NCBI GenBank assembly: GCA_900553395.1
Contig: USDJ01000016.1
Location: forward strand, 1-15,324
Reading direction: 5' to 3'
Source: an uncultured Mycoplasmatota bacterium
GTDB taxonomy: Bacteria > Bacillota_I > Bacilli_A > RF39 > UBA660
Length of the DNA stretch: 15,324 nucleotides
Shown here: positions 1-6,410 of the stretch, in pieces
How the letters are laid out: the number at the start of each line of letters is the position of its first letter
Position numbering within the stretch: position 1 is the stretch's first letter
Notes under the pieces: generated by a model
The model's input: only the letters and a program-made list of their open reading frames with translations
The model's database searches: none
What the model was told of the DNA's origin: nothing
Made by a program: the position numbers and the translations under genes

Positions 1-5
1 AAAAG

Positions 6-41
6 AAAAGTAGATCACATTCTTTTTATGTGTCTACTTTT
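6..41. terminator. Bidirectional intrinsic terminator
   Basis: A 14-bp stem (6-14 and 16-20 with 28-32 and 33-41) carries one bulged T at 15 and a seven-base loop. On the minus strand it is followed by CTTTT, so it can end the minus-strand membrane protein gene that stops at 65. On the plus strand T-rich sequence follows, so it may also stop a gene coming from outside the window. Confidence 0.7.
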
Positions 42-64
42 ACTTTATCACTTCACTATTTTTT

Positions 65-430
65 TTATGATTTCTTTTTATTTATTCCAACCATGCTGCC
101 AAGTGTACTGCTAGATATAAGAATTATATAAAAAAGTAAATATTTTAATTTGAAAGAGTAGTTAAGTGCTAAATAGTTAAAAATAACTAAAAATATAGAA
201 AATATTAGTCCTACTTTGATTCCTTCTAAAAAGCCTTTTTTACTAGAATTTTTACCTATATAAAATCCGCCTATAAAAAGACTTATTACTGGAATAATAA
301 TTTTGAAGAAGGCTATAGTTTTATCACTTAATATATTAAAATAGTTAAAAAAAGTTATAATAAATGTTAAAAATATTATAGAAACTATTATATATAGCAT
401 TGAATATCCTAAATTTTTTAAATATTTCAT
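65..430 (-). CDS. Small four-helix membrane protein, TIGR04086/YrzE-like
   Basis: This 121-residue protein is mostly hydrophobic, with four predicted membrane helices at about residues 8-30, 38-58, 70-90 and 96-114. A short charged loop lies after helix 2 (GKNSSKKGFLEG), and the C-terminus reads GSMVGINKKKS. The glycine pattern GGFYIGK plus a terminal GSMxGxN and the length fit the TIGR04086/YrzE family of Firmicutes membrane proteins, whose function is unknown. The start ATG at 430 is preceded by AGGTGAT at a good distance. The gene is divergent from the DUF421 gene and ends at a bidirectional hairpin. The family assignment is from remembered pattern only; the membrane character is certain. 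Confidence 0.7.
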   Translation of the reverse strand: MKYLKNLGYSMLYIIVSIIFLTFIITFFNYFNILSDKTIAFFKIIIPVISLFIGGFYIGKNSSKKGFLEGIKVGLIFSIFLVIFNYLALNYSFKLKYLLFYIILISSSTLGSMVGINKKKS

Positions 431-433
431 AAA

Positions 434-498
434 ATCACCTATTAATTATTATTCTTTTGAATAAAAAAATATTCTTATATCATTATATAATAGGTGAT
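434..498. repeat. 11-bp inverted repeat containing two divergent Shine-Dalgarno sites
   Basis: ATCACCTATTA at 434-444 is the exact inverse of TAATAGGTGAT at 488-498. Each copy holds the AGGTGAT ribosome-binding site of one of the two divergent genes. A TATAAT at 486-491 overlaps the right copy but has no good -35 box at 17 bp, so the promoter of the plus-strand gene is uncertain. Confidence 0.75.
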
Positions 499-501
499 AT
501 A

Positions 502-1131
502 ATGTATTTTAATTTAATATATAAAACAATATTTATGTACTTTTTTATAATATTTGTATATAGACTAATGGGAAAAAAAGAACTTGGGCAATTAAGTATA
601 ATAGATTTAATAGTTTCCATTTTAATGGCGGAGCTCATTGCTATTTCAATAGAATCTGATGATAAAAGTATATTAACATCTGTGGTTCCTATAATGGTAT
701 TAGTTTTAGTTCAAGTCTTGGTAAGTTACATAACTTTAAAAAGTGAAAAGGTAAGAGATATAATTGACGGAAAACCTACTGTAATAATAAAAAATGGTAA
801 ACTTAATTTTACAGAAATGTCTAAAATTAGATATTCGTTAGACGACTTACTAACTCAACTTAGATTGCAAGGTGTTAAAAGCATTGACAAAGTAAAATAT
901 GCAGTACTCGAAAACAATGGTAATTTATCTGTTTTTAATGATAACTCTGACTATCCTTTACCACTCATATTAGATGGGGTAATTGACTATTCAGTATTAA
1001 AAAATATAGGAAAAGACTATAGCTGGATTTTATCTATTTTAAAGAAAAAAAGCATTGAACTTGAAGATGTATTTTACGCTTTTTATACTAGTGGTAAAAC
1101 TTTTATTATAGAAAGAAGTGAACTATTGTGA
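502..1131 (+). CDS. DUF421 / YetF-like membrane protein
   Basis: The product is a DUF421-domain membrane protein of 209 residues, in the YetF/YcaP family. The N-terminal part has three hydrophobic segments with a conserved-looking RLMGKKELGQLS and DLIVSILMAEL in between. The C-terminal soluble part carries the family's typical order: DGKPTVIIKNGKL, then RYSLDDLLTQLRLQGV and VKYAVLENNGNLSVF. In spore formers, relatives act in spore germination or envelope stress, but the molecular role is not settled. I chose ATG 502 because AGGTGAT lies three bases upstream at 492-498 and the protein then starts directly in the first helix. A TTG at 457 would extend the frame through the inverted repeat and the RBS, so I reject it. 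The stop codon overlaps the extended -10 box of uppS. Confidence 0.85.
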   Translation: MYFNLIYKTIFMYFFIIFVYRLMGKKELGQLSIIDLIVSILMAELIAISIESDDKSILTSVVPIMVLVLVQVLVSYITLKSEKVRDIIDGKPTVIIKNGKLNFTEMSKIRYSLDDLLTQLRLQGVKSIDKVKYAVLENNGNLSVFNDNSDYPLPLILDGVIDYSVLKNIGKDYSWILSILKKKSIELEDVFYAFYTSGKTFIIERSELL

Positions 1132-1137
1132 TATAAT
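1129..1137 (+). promoter_or_regulatory. Extended -10 promoter of uppS
   Basis: TGATATAAT is a perfect -10 hexamer (1132-1137) with the TGn extension, overlapping the TGA stop of the DUF421 gene. No clear -35 box is visible 17 bp upstream (the region around 1109-1114 reads TAGAAA), which is acceptable for an extended -10 promoter. The predicted start would be near 1144, only about 12 bases before the uppS start codon, so the RBS would lie at the very 5' end of the transcript. Confidence 0.55.
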
Positions 1138-1155
1138 GTAGTAGAGGGATGTTTT

Positions 1156-1860
1156 ATGGATGTTAAAATAAATCATGTTGCTATAATTCTAGATGGTAAT
1201 GGAAGGTGGGCAATACGTAAAGGTCTAAAAAGAAGTTTAGGCCATAAAGCAGGATTCAATAATCTAAAAAAGTTATCAAGGCATATTTTTAAAAAAGGAG
1301 TAAAAATATTAAGTGTATTTGCTTTTTCTACTGAAAATTTTAAAAGAGATAAGGAAGAAGTAGATTATCTTATGAATTTATTAGTTAAAAATTTCAAGTC
1401 TCTTATAAGTAAAGATGACGATGTAAAAATAATTTTTTCTGGAAGAAGAGAGAACTTGTCTGATGAAGTAAATAATGCTATAGACGAAATAGAAAAAATG
1501 ACAGAGCATTGTGAGGGGCATATTTTTAATATATGTTTTAACTATGGTGGAAGAGCAGATATAATAGATGCTGCCAAAAATATAGCTTTAGAATATAAAG
1601 ATTCACTAATAGATATTAATGATATTGATGAAAATTATTTCAAAAATAAACTATATAATTCTATGCCTGATATAGACTTACTTATTAGAACAGGTGGAGA
1701 AAAAAGAATTAGTAATTTTATGCTATTTCAGCTATCATATGCAGAGTTATATTTCACGGATACATTATTTCCAGATTTTAATTTCAAAGAATTTGATAAG
1801 GCTTTACTTGACTTTAGTAAAAGAGATAGGAGATATGGTGGTATAAAAAATAAAAATTAG
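1156..1860 (+). CDS. uppS: Undecaprenyl diphosphate synthase (isoprenyl transferase)
   Basis: The enzyme is a cis-prenyltransferase that adds isopentenyl units to farnesyl diphosphate to give undecaprenyl diphosphate, the lipid carrier for peptidoglycan and other wall polymers; it works at the cytoplasmic face of the membrane. Family signatures are all present: HVAIILDGNGRWA with the Mg-binding Asp13, SVFAFSTENFKR, FNICFNYGGRADI, and near the C-terminus DLLIRTGGEKRISNF followed by QLSYAELYF. The length of 234 residues is slightly below the usual 245-255. AGAGGG at 1143-1148 serves as RBS. In most Bacilli uppS is followed by cdsA; here it stands alone, followed by a separate microprotein gene. 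Confidence 0.96.
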   Translation: MDVKINHVAIILDGNGRWAIRKGLKRSLGHKAGFNNLKKLSRHIFKKGVKILSVFAFSTENFKRDKEEVDYLMNLLVKNFKSLISKDDDVKIIFSGRRENLSDEVNNAIDEIEKMTEHCEGHIFNICFNYGGRADIIDAAKNIALEYKDSLIDINDIDENYFKNKLYNSMPDIDLLIRTGGEKRISNFMLFQLSYAELYFTDTLFPDFNFKEFDKALLDFSKRDRRYGGIKNKN

Positions 1861-1861
1861 A

Positions 1862-1890
1862 TTGAAAAAAAAGTGATTCTATGTTATTAT
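1862..1890 (+). promoter_or_regulatory. Promoter of the 52-residue microprotein gene
   Basis: TTGAAA (1862-1867) and TATTAT (1885-1890) are separated by exactly 17 bp, and the -10 has a TGt extension (1882-1884). It begins two bases after the uppS stop codon. Confidence 0.75.
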
Positions 1891-1916
1891 TTGTATAGTA
1901 AAGGAAGGCTATTTAA

Positions 1917-2075
1917 ATGAAAGAAGAGAACATATGGAATAAGAAGTTAAATTTAGCATTTGTTTATTTATTTATATTTTTGTGTGGAGCTATGATTGTT
2001 TTAGCAATGACTACATATATAAATGATAAAGTATCTGAGTTTACTGAGACTTCATTACCATCAGATTCTAATTAG
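1917..2075 (+). CDS. 52-residue single-pass membrane microprotein, unknown function
   Basis: I do not recognise this protein. The frame encodes 52 residues starting MKEENIWNKKLN, followed by one strongly hydrophobic segment at about residues 12-32 (AFVYLFIFLCGAMIVLAM) and a polar, acidic tail ending in SLPSDSN. The positive residues before the helix suggest the N-terminus is inside. It is likely real because it has a complete set of signals: a 17-bp spaced extended -10 promoter, an AAGGAAGG RBS at 1901-1908 eight bases before the ATG, and a strong terminator whose stem begins in the stop codon. It sits between uppS and the division cluster, so a role in envelope or division is possible, but that is only inference from position. 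Confidence 0.75.
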   Translation: MKEENIWNKKLNLAFVYLFIFLCGAMIVLAMTTYINDKVSEFTETSLPSDSN

Positions 2076-2100
2076 CATTTTACATAAATGCTTTTTTTTT
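2074..2100 (+). terminator. Intrinsic terminator of the microprotein gene
   Basis: A 7-bp perfect stem, AGCATTT (2074-2080) with AAATGCT (2086-2092), has a five-base loop and runs into nine T residues (2092-2100). The stem starts within the TAG stop codon. Confidence 0.9.
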
Positions 2101-2121
2101 GCCTTTTTTTAATATAAAGTA

Positions 2122-2150
2122 TTTACAAACATTAAAAAAAAAGTTATAAT
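2122..2150 (+). promoter_or_regulatory. Promoter of the mraZ-rsmH-ftsL operon
   Basis: TTTACA (2122-2127) and a perfect TATAAT (2145-2150) are spaced 17 bp. Transcription would start near 2157, inside the run of MraZ boxes, so bound MraZ would cover the start site. Confidence 0.85.
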
Positions 2151-2188
2151 TGTGGTGCAAAGTGTTATAAAGTGGTAAAAGGTGGTGA
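2151..2188 (+). promoter_or_regulatory. MraZ operator: four GTG boxes at 10-bp period
   Basis: GTG occurs at 2152, 2162, 2172 and 2182, each exactly 10 bp apart. The core repeats read ttGTGGTgca, aaGTGTTata, aaGTGGTaaa and agGTGGTgat. The two middle copies match the AAAGTG(G/T) direct-repeat consensus known for MraZ of Mollicutes, where the ring-shaped MraZ oligomer contacts one face of the DNA. The last box is also the ribosome-binding site AGGTGGTGA of mraZ. This points to autoregulation of the operon by MraZ. The binding itself is inferred from the pattern. Confidence 0.8.
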
Positions 2189-2193
2189 TTTTG

Positions 2194-2619
2194 ATGTTCA
2201 TGGGGGAGTATCATCATACTATTGATGCTAAAGGTAGAATAATAATGCCATCTAAAGTTCGAGATGACCTAGGAGAAAACTTTATAGTTACAAGAGGACT
2301 TGATGGATGTTTATTTATTTATCCTAAAGAACATTGGAATACTATCATAAATAAATATAAAGAATTACCAGACACTAAGGATAAAAGACAATTTATGAGA
2401 ATATTTTTATCCGGCGCTACTATATGTGAATATGATAAGCAAGGTAGAATCAACATACCTAATCCTTTAATACAATATGCAGATTTAAGAAAGGATTGTA
2501 TTATTATAGGCTTAGATGAGAGATTGGAATTATGGAGTAAGGAACGCTGGGAAAACTTTATTTCAGATAATGAAGAAAATCTTTCAGAAATAGCTGATAA
2601 TCTTTTTTCTAACATATGA
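2194..2619 (+). CDS. mraZ: Transcriptional regulator MraZ
   Basis: MraZ is a DNA-binding protein of the AbrB/SpoVT fold that regulates the division and cell wall cluster. The 141 residues contain the two typical half-domains, with signature DAKGRIIMP at residues 11-19 and DKQGRINIP at 81-89. The start MFMGEYHHTIDAKGR and the segment RIELWSK-like RLELWSKERWE near the C-terminus match Bacillus MraZ closely, and the length is normal. I chose ATG 2194 because the family begins MFMGEY and the SD AGGTGGTGA ends five bases before; the in-frame GTG codons at 2182 and 2185 are part of the SD and operator. The stop overlaps the start of rsmH. Confidence 0.97.
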   Translation: MFMGEYHHTIDAKGRIIMPSKVRDDLGENFIVTRGLDGCLFIYPKEHWNTIINKYKELPDTKDKRQFMRIFLSGATICEYDKQGRINIPNPLIQYADLRKDCIIIGLDERLELWSKERWENFISDNEENLSEIADNLFSNI

Positions 2620-3527
2620 TGCATAAATCTGTTTTATTAGAAGAAAGTATTGATAATTTAAATTTAAAGGAAGAAAGTATTGTTGTCGATTGTACACTTG
2701 GATATGGTGGACATAGTAGTGAAATTTTAAAAAGAATAAAAAGAGGGTTTTTATTCGCCTTTGATCAAGATAGTGAAGCGATAGCCTTTAGTAAAGATAG
2801 GTTATCAAAAATAAGAGAAAATTATGAAATTATAAATAGTAATTTTGTAAATATAAAATCTGAACTAGAGAAAAGAAATGTTTATAAAGTGGATTCAATC
2901 CTTTATGACCTTGGTGTATCTAGTCCTCAACTCGATGAAGAAGAAAGAGGATTTAGTTTTCACAAGGATGCAAGATTAGATATGAGGATGGATAGAAGTC
3001 AAGTTTTAGATGCATATACAGTTGTAAATACATATAGTTATGATGACTTAGTAAGAATATTTAAAGAGTATGGTGAAGAAAAATATTCAAATAGTATAGC
3101 TAAGGGAATAATTACTTCAAGGCCAATAACTACTACTTTAGAATTAGTAGATGTTATTAAAAATAATGTTCCAGAAAAATATAGACGTGAGCATCATCCA
3201 GCTAGAAAAATATTTCAGGCTATAAGAATAGAAGTAAATGATGAACTTAACGTATTTGAAAAAAGCCTTAGAGATTCACTTGAAATGCTTAATATGGGTG
3301 GGAGAATTTGTGTAATAACATTTCATTCCCTAGAAGATAAGATTTGCAAAAGAATATTTAAGGAAGTTAGTTCTATAGATCCATCTTTAAAAAAATTACC
3401 TATAATACCAGATGAGTATTTACCAAAATATAAAATTATTAAGACTATAGATCCAAGTTTAAATGAGGTTTCAAATAATAATAGAGCTAGAAGCGCTAAG
3501 CTAAGAATAATAGAAAGAATTGGTTGA
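2616..3527 (+). CDS. rsmH: 16S rRNA (cytosine-1402-N4) methyltransferase RsmH
   Basis: RsmH (MraW) uses S-adenosylmethionine to N4-methylate C1402 in the P site of 16S rRNA. The SAM site is seen in VDCTLGYGGHSSEIL and FAFDQDSEA near the N-terminus. Further family motifs are LYDLGVSSPQLDEEERGFSF, RLDMRMD, HHPARKIFQAIRIEVNDEL and ITFHSLEDKICKRIF, and the C-terminus ends in NNRARSAKLRIIERIG. The 303 residues are of normal length. The gene overlaps mraZ by four bases (ATGA) if it starts at 2616; ATG 2619, giving MHKSVLLEES, is equally possible and matches the family start slightly better. There is no separate RBS, so translation is probably coupled to mraZ. Confidence 0.97.
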   Translation: MMHKSVLLEESIDNLNLKEESIVVDCTLGYGGHSSEILKRIKRGFLFAFDQDSEAIAFSKDRLSKIRENYEIINSNFVNIKSELEKRNVYKVDSILYDLGVSSPQLDEEERGFSFHKDARLDMRMDRSQVLDAYTVVNTYSYDDLVRIFKEYGEEKYSNSIAKGIITSRPITTTLELVDVIKNNVPEKYRREHHPARKIFQAIRIEVNDELNVFEKSLRDSLEMLNMGGRICVITFHSLEDKICKRIFKEVSSIDPSLKKLPIIPDEYLPKYKIIKTIDPSLNEVSNNNRARSAKLRIIERIG

Positions 3528-3531
3528 TTTT

Positions 3532-3825
3532 ATGAGAAAAAGTACTAAAAGATACGTTAGATTAACAAGCGGTGAAAAATTACTTTATACATTAGGTGTA
3601 TTCTGCTTTTTGCTTACATTTGTTACTAAAGTGTTTTGTAGTGCTAATATAAGCAACCTAAAAATGGATATAGAAAAAATTTCATATAAAATAGAAAAAC
3701 AACAAAGAAAAAATCAGAGTTTAGCTATGCAAGTAAATGAACTTACATCTTATGAAAATCTAAATAATATTTTAAAAGAAATGGGACTTGCATATAATAA
3801 TGAAAATATAATAGTTGTAAAATAA
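3532..3825 (+). CDS. ftsL: Cell division protein FtsL
   Basis: This 97-residue bitopic membrane protein has a short basic N-terminus (MRKSTKRYVRLTSGEK), one membrane helix at about residues 17-36, and an extracytoplasmic part with a coiled-coil-like heptad pattern (about 42-75) that ends in a region resembling the FtsL/DivIC tail (YENLNNILKEMGLAYNNENIIVVK). Together with its place directly after rsmH and before a class B PBP this identifies FtsL, which joins DivIB and DivIC in the septal complex. FtsL sequences are poorly conserved, so the call leans on gene order and topology. ATG 3532 is preferred to an in-frame TTG at 3520 that lies inside rsmH. The RBS (GGTTGAT) is weak, suggesting coupling to rsmH. 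Confidence 0.85.
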   Translation: MRKSTKRYVRLTSGEKLLYTLGVFCFLLTFVTKVFCSANISNLKMDIEKISYKIEKQQRKNQSLAMQVNELTSYENLNNILKEMGLAYNNENIIVVK

Positions 3826-3847
3826 CATAGCTTAATAGCTATGTTTT
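3824..3847 (+). terminator. Hairpin after ftsL, weak terminator or attenuator
   Basis: A perfect 9-bp stem, AACATAGCT (3824-3832) with AGCTATGTT (3837-3845), has a TAAT loop and starts in the ftsL stop codon. Only four T residues follow, so termination is probably partial and the PBP gene could be reached by read-through. Confidence 0.55.
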
Positions 3848-3848
3848 A

Positions 3849-3857
3849 TGCTATAAT
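3849..3857 (+). promoter_or_regulatory. Extended -10 promoter before the PBP gene
   Basis: TGCTATAAT gives a perfect -10 hexamer (3852-3857) with a TGn extension directly after the ftsL hairpin. A -35 box at 17 bp would fall in the hairpin and does not match the consensus. The start site would be near 3864, so the GGTGAT RBS (3864-3869) would be at the extreme 5' end. Confidence 0.45.
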
Positions 3858-3872
3858 TGGTATGGTGATAAT

Positions 3873-6239
3873 ATGAAAGGTAAAATTGTTTTAAAAAAAT
3901 GGAATGCACCTATTATATGTTTTTTTACTTTTTTTATAGTAATGTTAATTTTATTTTTACAATTTTGCTATTTGAGTTTATCAAAAAAAGTATATGGAAT
4001 AAATATGAAAGAATTTGCTTCTAGTAGAAATACAGTATCTTCTGTATTAACTGCTAAAAGAGGAGATATTTATGATGTAGAAGGTAATGTATTAGCGCAG
4101 AATATTACGTCTTATACACTAATAGCCTATCTAGATCCTACTAGAACTGTTGATGAAAACGATCCAAAACACGTTGTTGATAAGGAATATACTGCTATAA
4201 AGCTTGCTAGTGTTTTAGGCGAAGAAAATAGAGAGTATATCTTAAAAAGATTAAGTACTAATTCTAAACAAGTAGAATTTGGATCAGTAGGTAAGAATCT
4301 AACAGAGCTTACTAAAATAGCTATAGAAGAATTAAACTTACCAGGAATATCATTTACTGAAACAGTAAAAAGATACTATCCTAATGGAAATTTTGCTTCA
4401 TATATTGTTGGATATGCTAAACAATATACAAGAATTAACTTAAAAGTCGGTGAAAGCTATGATCTATATGATTACTACAAAAATTACTTTAATAATTTTA
4501 ATGGTATTACGATAGAATATAGTAATACGAAAACAATTAGTTTGAATGATAAGACTATTAAAGCCTTACAAAAAGGAACTAGCTTGTTATTTATAAAAAC
4601 TTATGGTGAAACTTTGGCAACAATCTTAGTAAATGTTTCTGATAATGATGTTTATCAAACTATAGATAATACTATAGTTGGAGAATTAGGTATTGAAAGT
4701 AATTATGATAAAAAGTTACAAGGCGTAGATGGATATGTTAAGTATCAACAAGATAAGTATGGATATAAAATTCCTGATACTCCTGAAGAAAGAGTAGAGG
4801 CTAAAGATGGATATGATATTTATTTAACGATAGATTCAAATATTCAAAGATTTGCTGAGAATGCTATTAGTACATTAAAAGAAAAATATAATCCCAACTG
4901 GGCTATAGCAACGGTTTTAGATGCAAAAAGTGGTGCTGTACTAGCTAGTGCTACATCTCCATCATTCAATCCTAATAGTTTAACTAATGAAATGAGCTAT
5001 CAGAACCCTTTAGTTTCATATACATATGAACCAGGATCTGTTATGAAAACATATACATATATGTGTGCTATAGAAACTGGATTATATGATGGAAGTAAAA
5101 CATATTTAAGTGGTAGTTATACATTTGAAGATGGCACTGTTATGCACGACTGGAATAATGATGGATGGGGAGTACTAACTTATGATAATGGATTCAGCTA
5201 TTCATCAAATACTGCCATTATAAATATAATTAAAGATTACCTATCTGTTGACAAATTGAAAACATGTTTAGAAAGTTATGGTTTTGGTAAAAAAACAGGT
5301 ATTGAGCTATCAAACGAAGAATCTGGTAGTATAAAGTTTTTGTATGATACAGAGCTTAGTGCTGCTGGATTTGGACAGGGAATATCTACAACTACAATAC
5401 AACAGCTCCAAGCACTTACTATAATTGCCAACGATGGAGTAATGGTAAAGCCTCACATAATAAGCAAAATTGTAGATAAGCAAACTAAAGAAGAATATGT
5501 GACTAAAGTAGAAAAGAGCAAAAAGCTTGTAAGTACAAAGACTATTAATTATGTAAAAGACCTTATGGAAAGTGTAATGAAACCTGATAGTAGAACTGGA
5601 TATAGATATTACCTAGAAGGATATAATCTTATAGGTAAAACTGGTACTGCACAGATTTATGAGAATGGAAAATATTTATCTGGTTCTAATGATTATTTAA
5701 TGTCAGTAGCTATAATGTATCCAAAAGAAGATCCAGAAATTATATTATATTTAGCAGCAAAGCAGCCAAGTAATATATCTTTAGCGCTTCCAGATGTTAC
5801 AAAAGAACTTATTCAAAATATATCAAAGTATAGAGGTATGTCAAATGAAAATGGTGATCAAAATATAAGTAGTTCATATACTATAGATTCATACATAAAT
5901 TTAGATACACTAGTAGCATCTAACAATATATCAAATTTATCATTAAATCCAATTATAATAGGGGATGGAAATAGAGTTATAAGCCAGTATCCTAGTAAAG
6001 GATCAAAGGCGCTAACTAATGATAAAGTATTTCTAGTAACTAATGGTACTAATATTTACTTACCTGATTTTACAGGATGGTCAAGATATAATGTTATGAA
6101 ATATTGTGAACTTATTAATTTAGAGTGTAGTTTTTCGGGATATGGATATGTAGAAAGTCAGAGTATAGCTAAAAACACTTTAGTTACTCCAGATACGAAG
6201 CTAGAGATAACACTTAAAAATTTATCTAGTGATAATTAA
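3873..6239 (+). CDS. Class B penicillin-binding protein with C-terminal PASTA repeats (FtsI/PBP2X-like)
   Basis: This septal transpeptidase cross-links peptidoglycan outside the membrane. It has 788 residues: a basic N-terminus, one membrane anchor (about 12-34), a pedestal domain opening with AKRGDIYDVEGNVLA (about 61-75), and a transpeptidase domain with all three active-site motifs: S389-V-M-K392 (nucleophile Ser389), S444-S-N446 and K589-T-G591. Two C-terminal modules (about 660-725 and 727-785) resemble PASTA repeats, which can bind muropeptides or beta-lactams. An extra segment of about 85 residues (184-268) lies in the pedestal between GYAK and GELGIESNYDKKLQG. Position in the dcw cluster favours the division PBP (pbpB/ftsI); a SpoVD-like paralogue has the same architecture and cannot be excluded. 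The RBS is GGTGAT at 3864-3869. Confidence 0.93.
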   Translation: MKGKIVLKKWNAPIICFFTFFIVMLILFLQFCYLSLSKKVYGINMKEFASSRNTVSSVLTAKRGDIYDVEGNVLAQNITSYTLIAYLDPTRTVDENDPKHVVDKEYTAIKLASVLGEENREYILKRLSTNSKQVEFGSVGKNLTELTKIAIEELNLPGISFTETVKRYYPNGNFASYIVGYAKQYTRINLKVGESYDLYDYYKNYFNNFNGITIEYSNTKTISLNDKTIKALQKGTSLLFIKTYGETLATILVNVSDNDVYQTIDNTIVGELGIESNYDKKLQGVDGYVKYQQDKYGYKIPDTPEERVEAKDGYDIYLTIDSNIQRFAENAISTLKEKYNPNWAIATVLDAKSGAVLASATSPSFNPNSLTNEMSYQNPLVSYTYEPGSVMKTYTYMCAIETGLYDGSKTYLSGSYTFEDGTVMHDWNNDGWGVLTYDNGFSYSSNTAIINIIKDYLSVDKLKTCLESYGFGKKTGIELSNEESGSIKFLYDTELSAAGFGQGISTTTIQQLQALTIIANDGVMVKPHIISKIVDKQTKEEYVTKVEKSKKLVSTKTINYVKDLMESVMKPDSRTGYRYYLEGYNLIGKTGTAQIYENGKYLSGSNDYLMSVAIMYPKEDPEIILYLAAKQPSNISLALPDVTKELIQNISKYRGMSNENGDQNISSSYTIDSYINLDTLVASNNISNLSLNPIIIGDGNRVISQYPSKGSKALTNDKVFLVTNGTNIYLPDFTGWSRYNVMKYCELINLECSFSGYGYVESQSIAKNTLVTPDTKLEITLKNLSSDN

Positions 6240-6245
6240 TTATTT

Positions 6246-6277
6246 AGGGAGATGCTTATAAAACATTCTCTCTTTTT
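6246..6277 (+). terminator. Intrinsic terminator of the PBP gene
   Basis: AGGGAGATG (6246-6254) pairs with CATTCTCTCT (6264-6273) with one G-T pair and one bulged T, followed by TTTTT. It lies shortly after the stop codon at 6239. Confidence 0.8.
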
Positions 6278-6297
6278 ATTATTTATAGTATTAATAT

Positions 6298-6334
6298 AAA
6301 AGAAATCCACCTAACTCAGCAATGATTTAGGTGG
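6298..6334 (-). terminator. Intrinsic terminator of the RNA candidate
   Basis: On the minus strand CCACCTAA and TTAGGTGG (6327-6334 and 6307-6314) form an 8-bp stem with a 12-base loop region that can add two further pairs. It is followed by ATTTCTTTT. On the plus strand no T run follows, so it works in the minus direction only. Confidence 0.7.
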
Positions 6335-6410
6335 AACTGATTAAATCGGCAACACTCAACATGCGATATTAAGTGTTCCTTTAATATTTTATGAAGATTT
6401 CTTCATCCAT
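6298..6410 (-). ncRNA. Candidate structured small RNA, unidentified
   Basis: Between the PBP terminator and the tRNA terminator there is no open frame of note, but the minus strand folds well. In minus-strand order it has a short hairpin TGAAGA/TCTTCA (6392-6405), a 12-bp hairpin (6351-6362 with 6366-6377) closed by a CGC loop, and a terminator hairpin. Two of the 12 pairs in the second hairpin are G-U on the minus strand but C-A mismatches on the plus strand, which argues that the minus strand is the transcribed one. A GGAAC/GTTCC pairing around the second hairpin is an alternative. I checked it against SRP RNA, 6S RNA and tmRNA motifs from memory and found no match. It could also be only the read-through trailer of the tRNA operon. 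Confidence 0.4.

Noticed and set aside
457..504. TTG start at 457 for the DUF421 protein
   Set aside because: It would place the RBS AGGTGAT and the inverted repeat inside the coding region; ATG 502 has the RBS and the family-like start.
2182..2193. GTG start at 2182 for mraZ
   Set aside because: The GTG codons are part of the Shine-Dalgarno site and the MraZ boxes; the family starts MFMGEY at 2194.
2319..2624. Open frame on the minus strand opposite mraZ
   Set aside because: It is the shadow of mraZ, has no RBS and no recognisable product. The same holds for minus-strand frames at 8915-9190, 10617-10838 and 14566-14796.
3873..6239. Sporulation-specific SpoVD call for the PBP
   Set aside because: The architecture fits, but no sporulation gene or sporulation-type promoter is present and the position is that of the division PBP.
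6391..6408. Five-codon leader peptide (MKKSS) on the minus strand at the start of the RNA candidate
   Set aside because: No Shine-Dalgarno site and no conserved feature; it coincides with a hairpin that explains the sequence.
6298..6410. SRP RNA, 6S RNA or tmRNA identity for the minus-strand RNA
   Set aside because: The SRP apical GGAAGGAAGCAGCC-type motif, the 6S open bubble layout and the tmRNA tRNA-like ends are not seen; left as unidentified.
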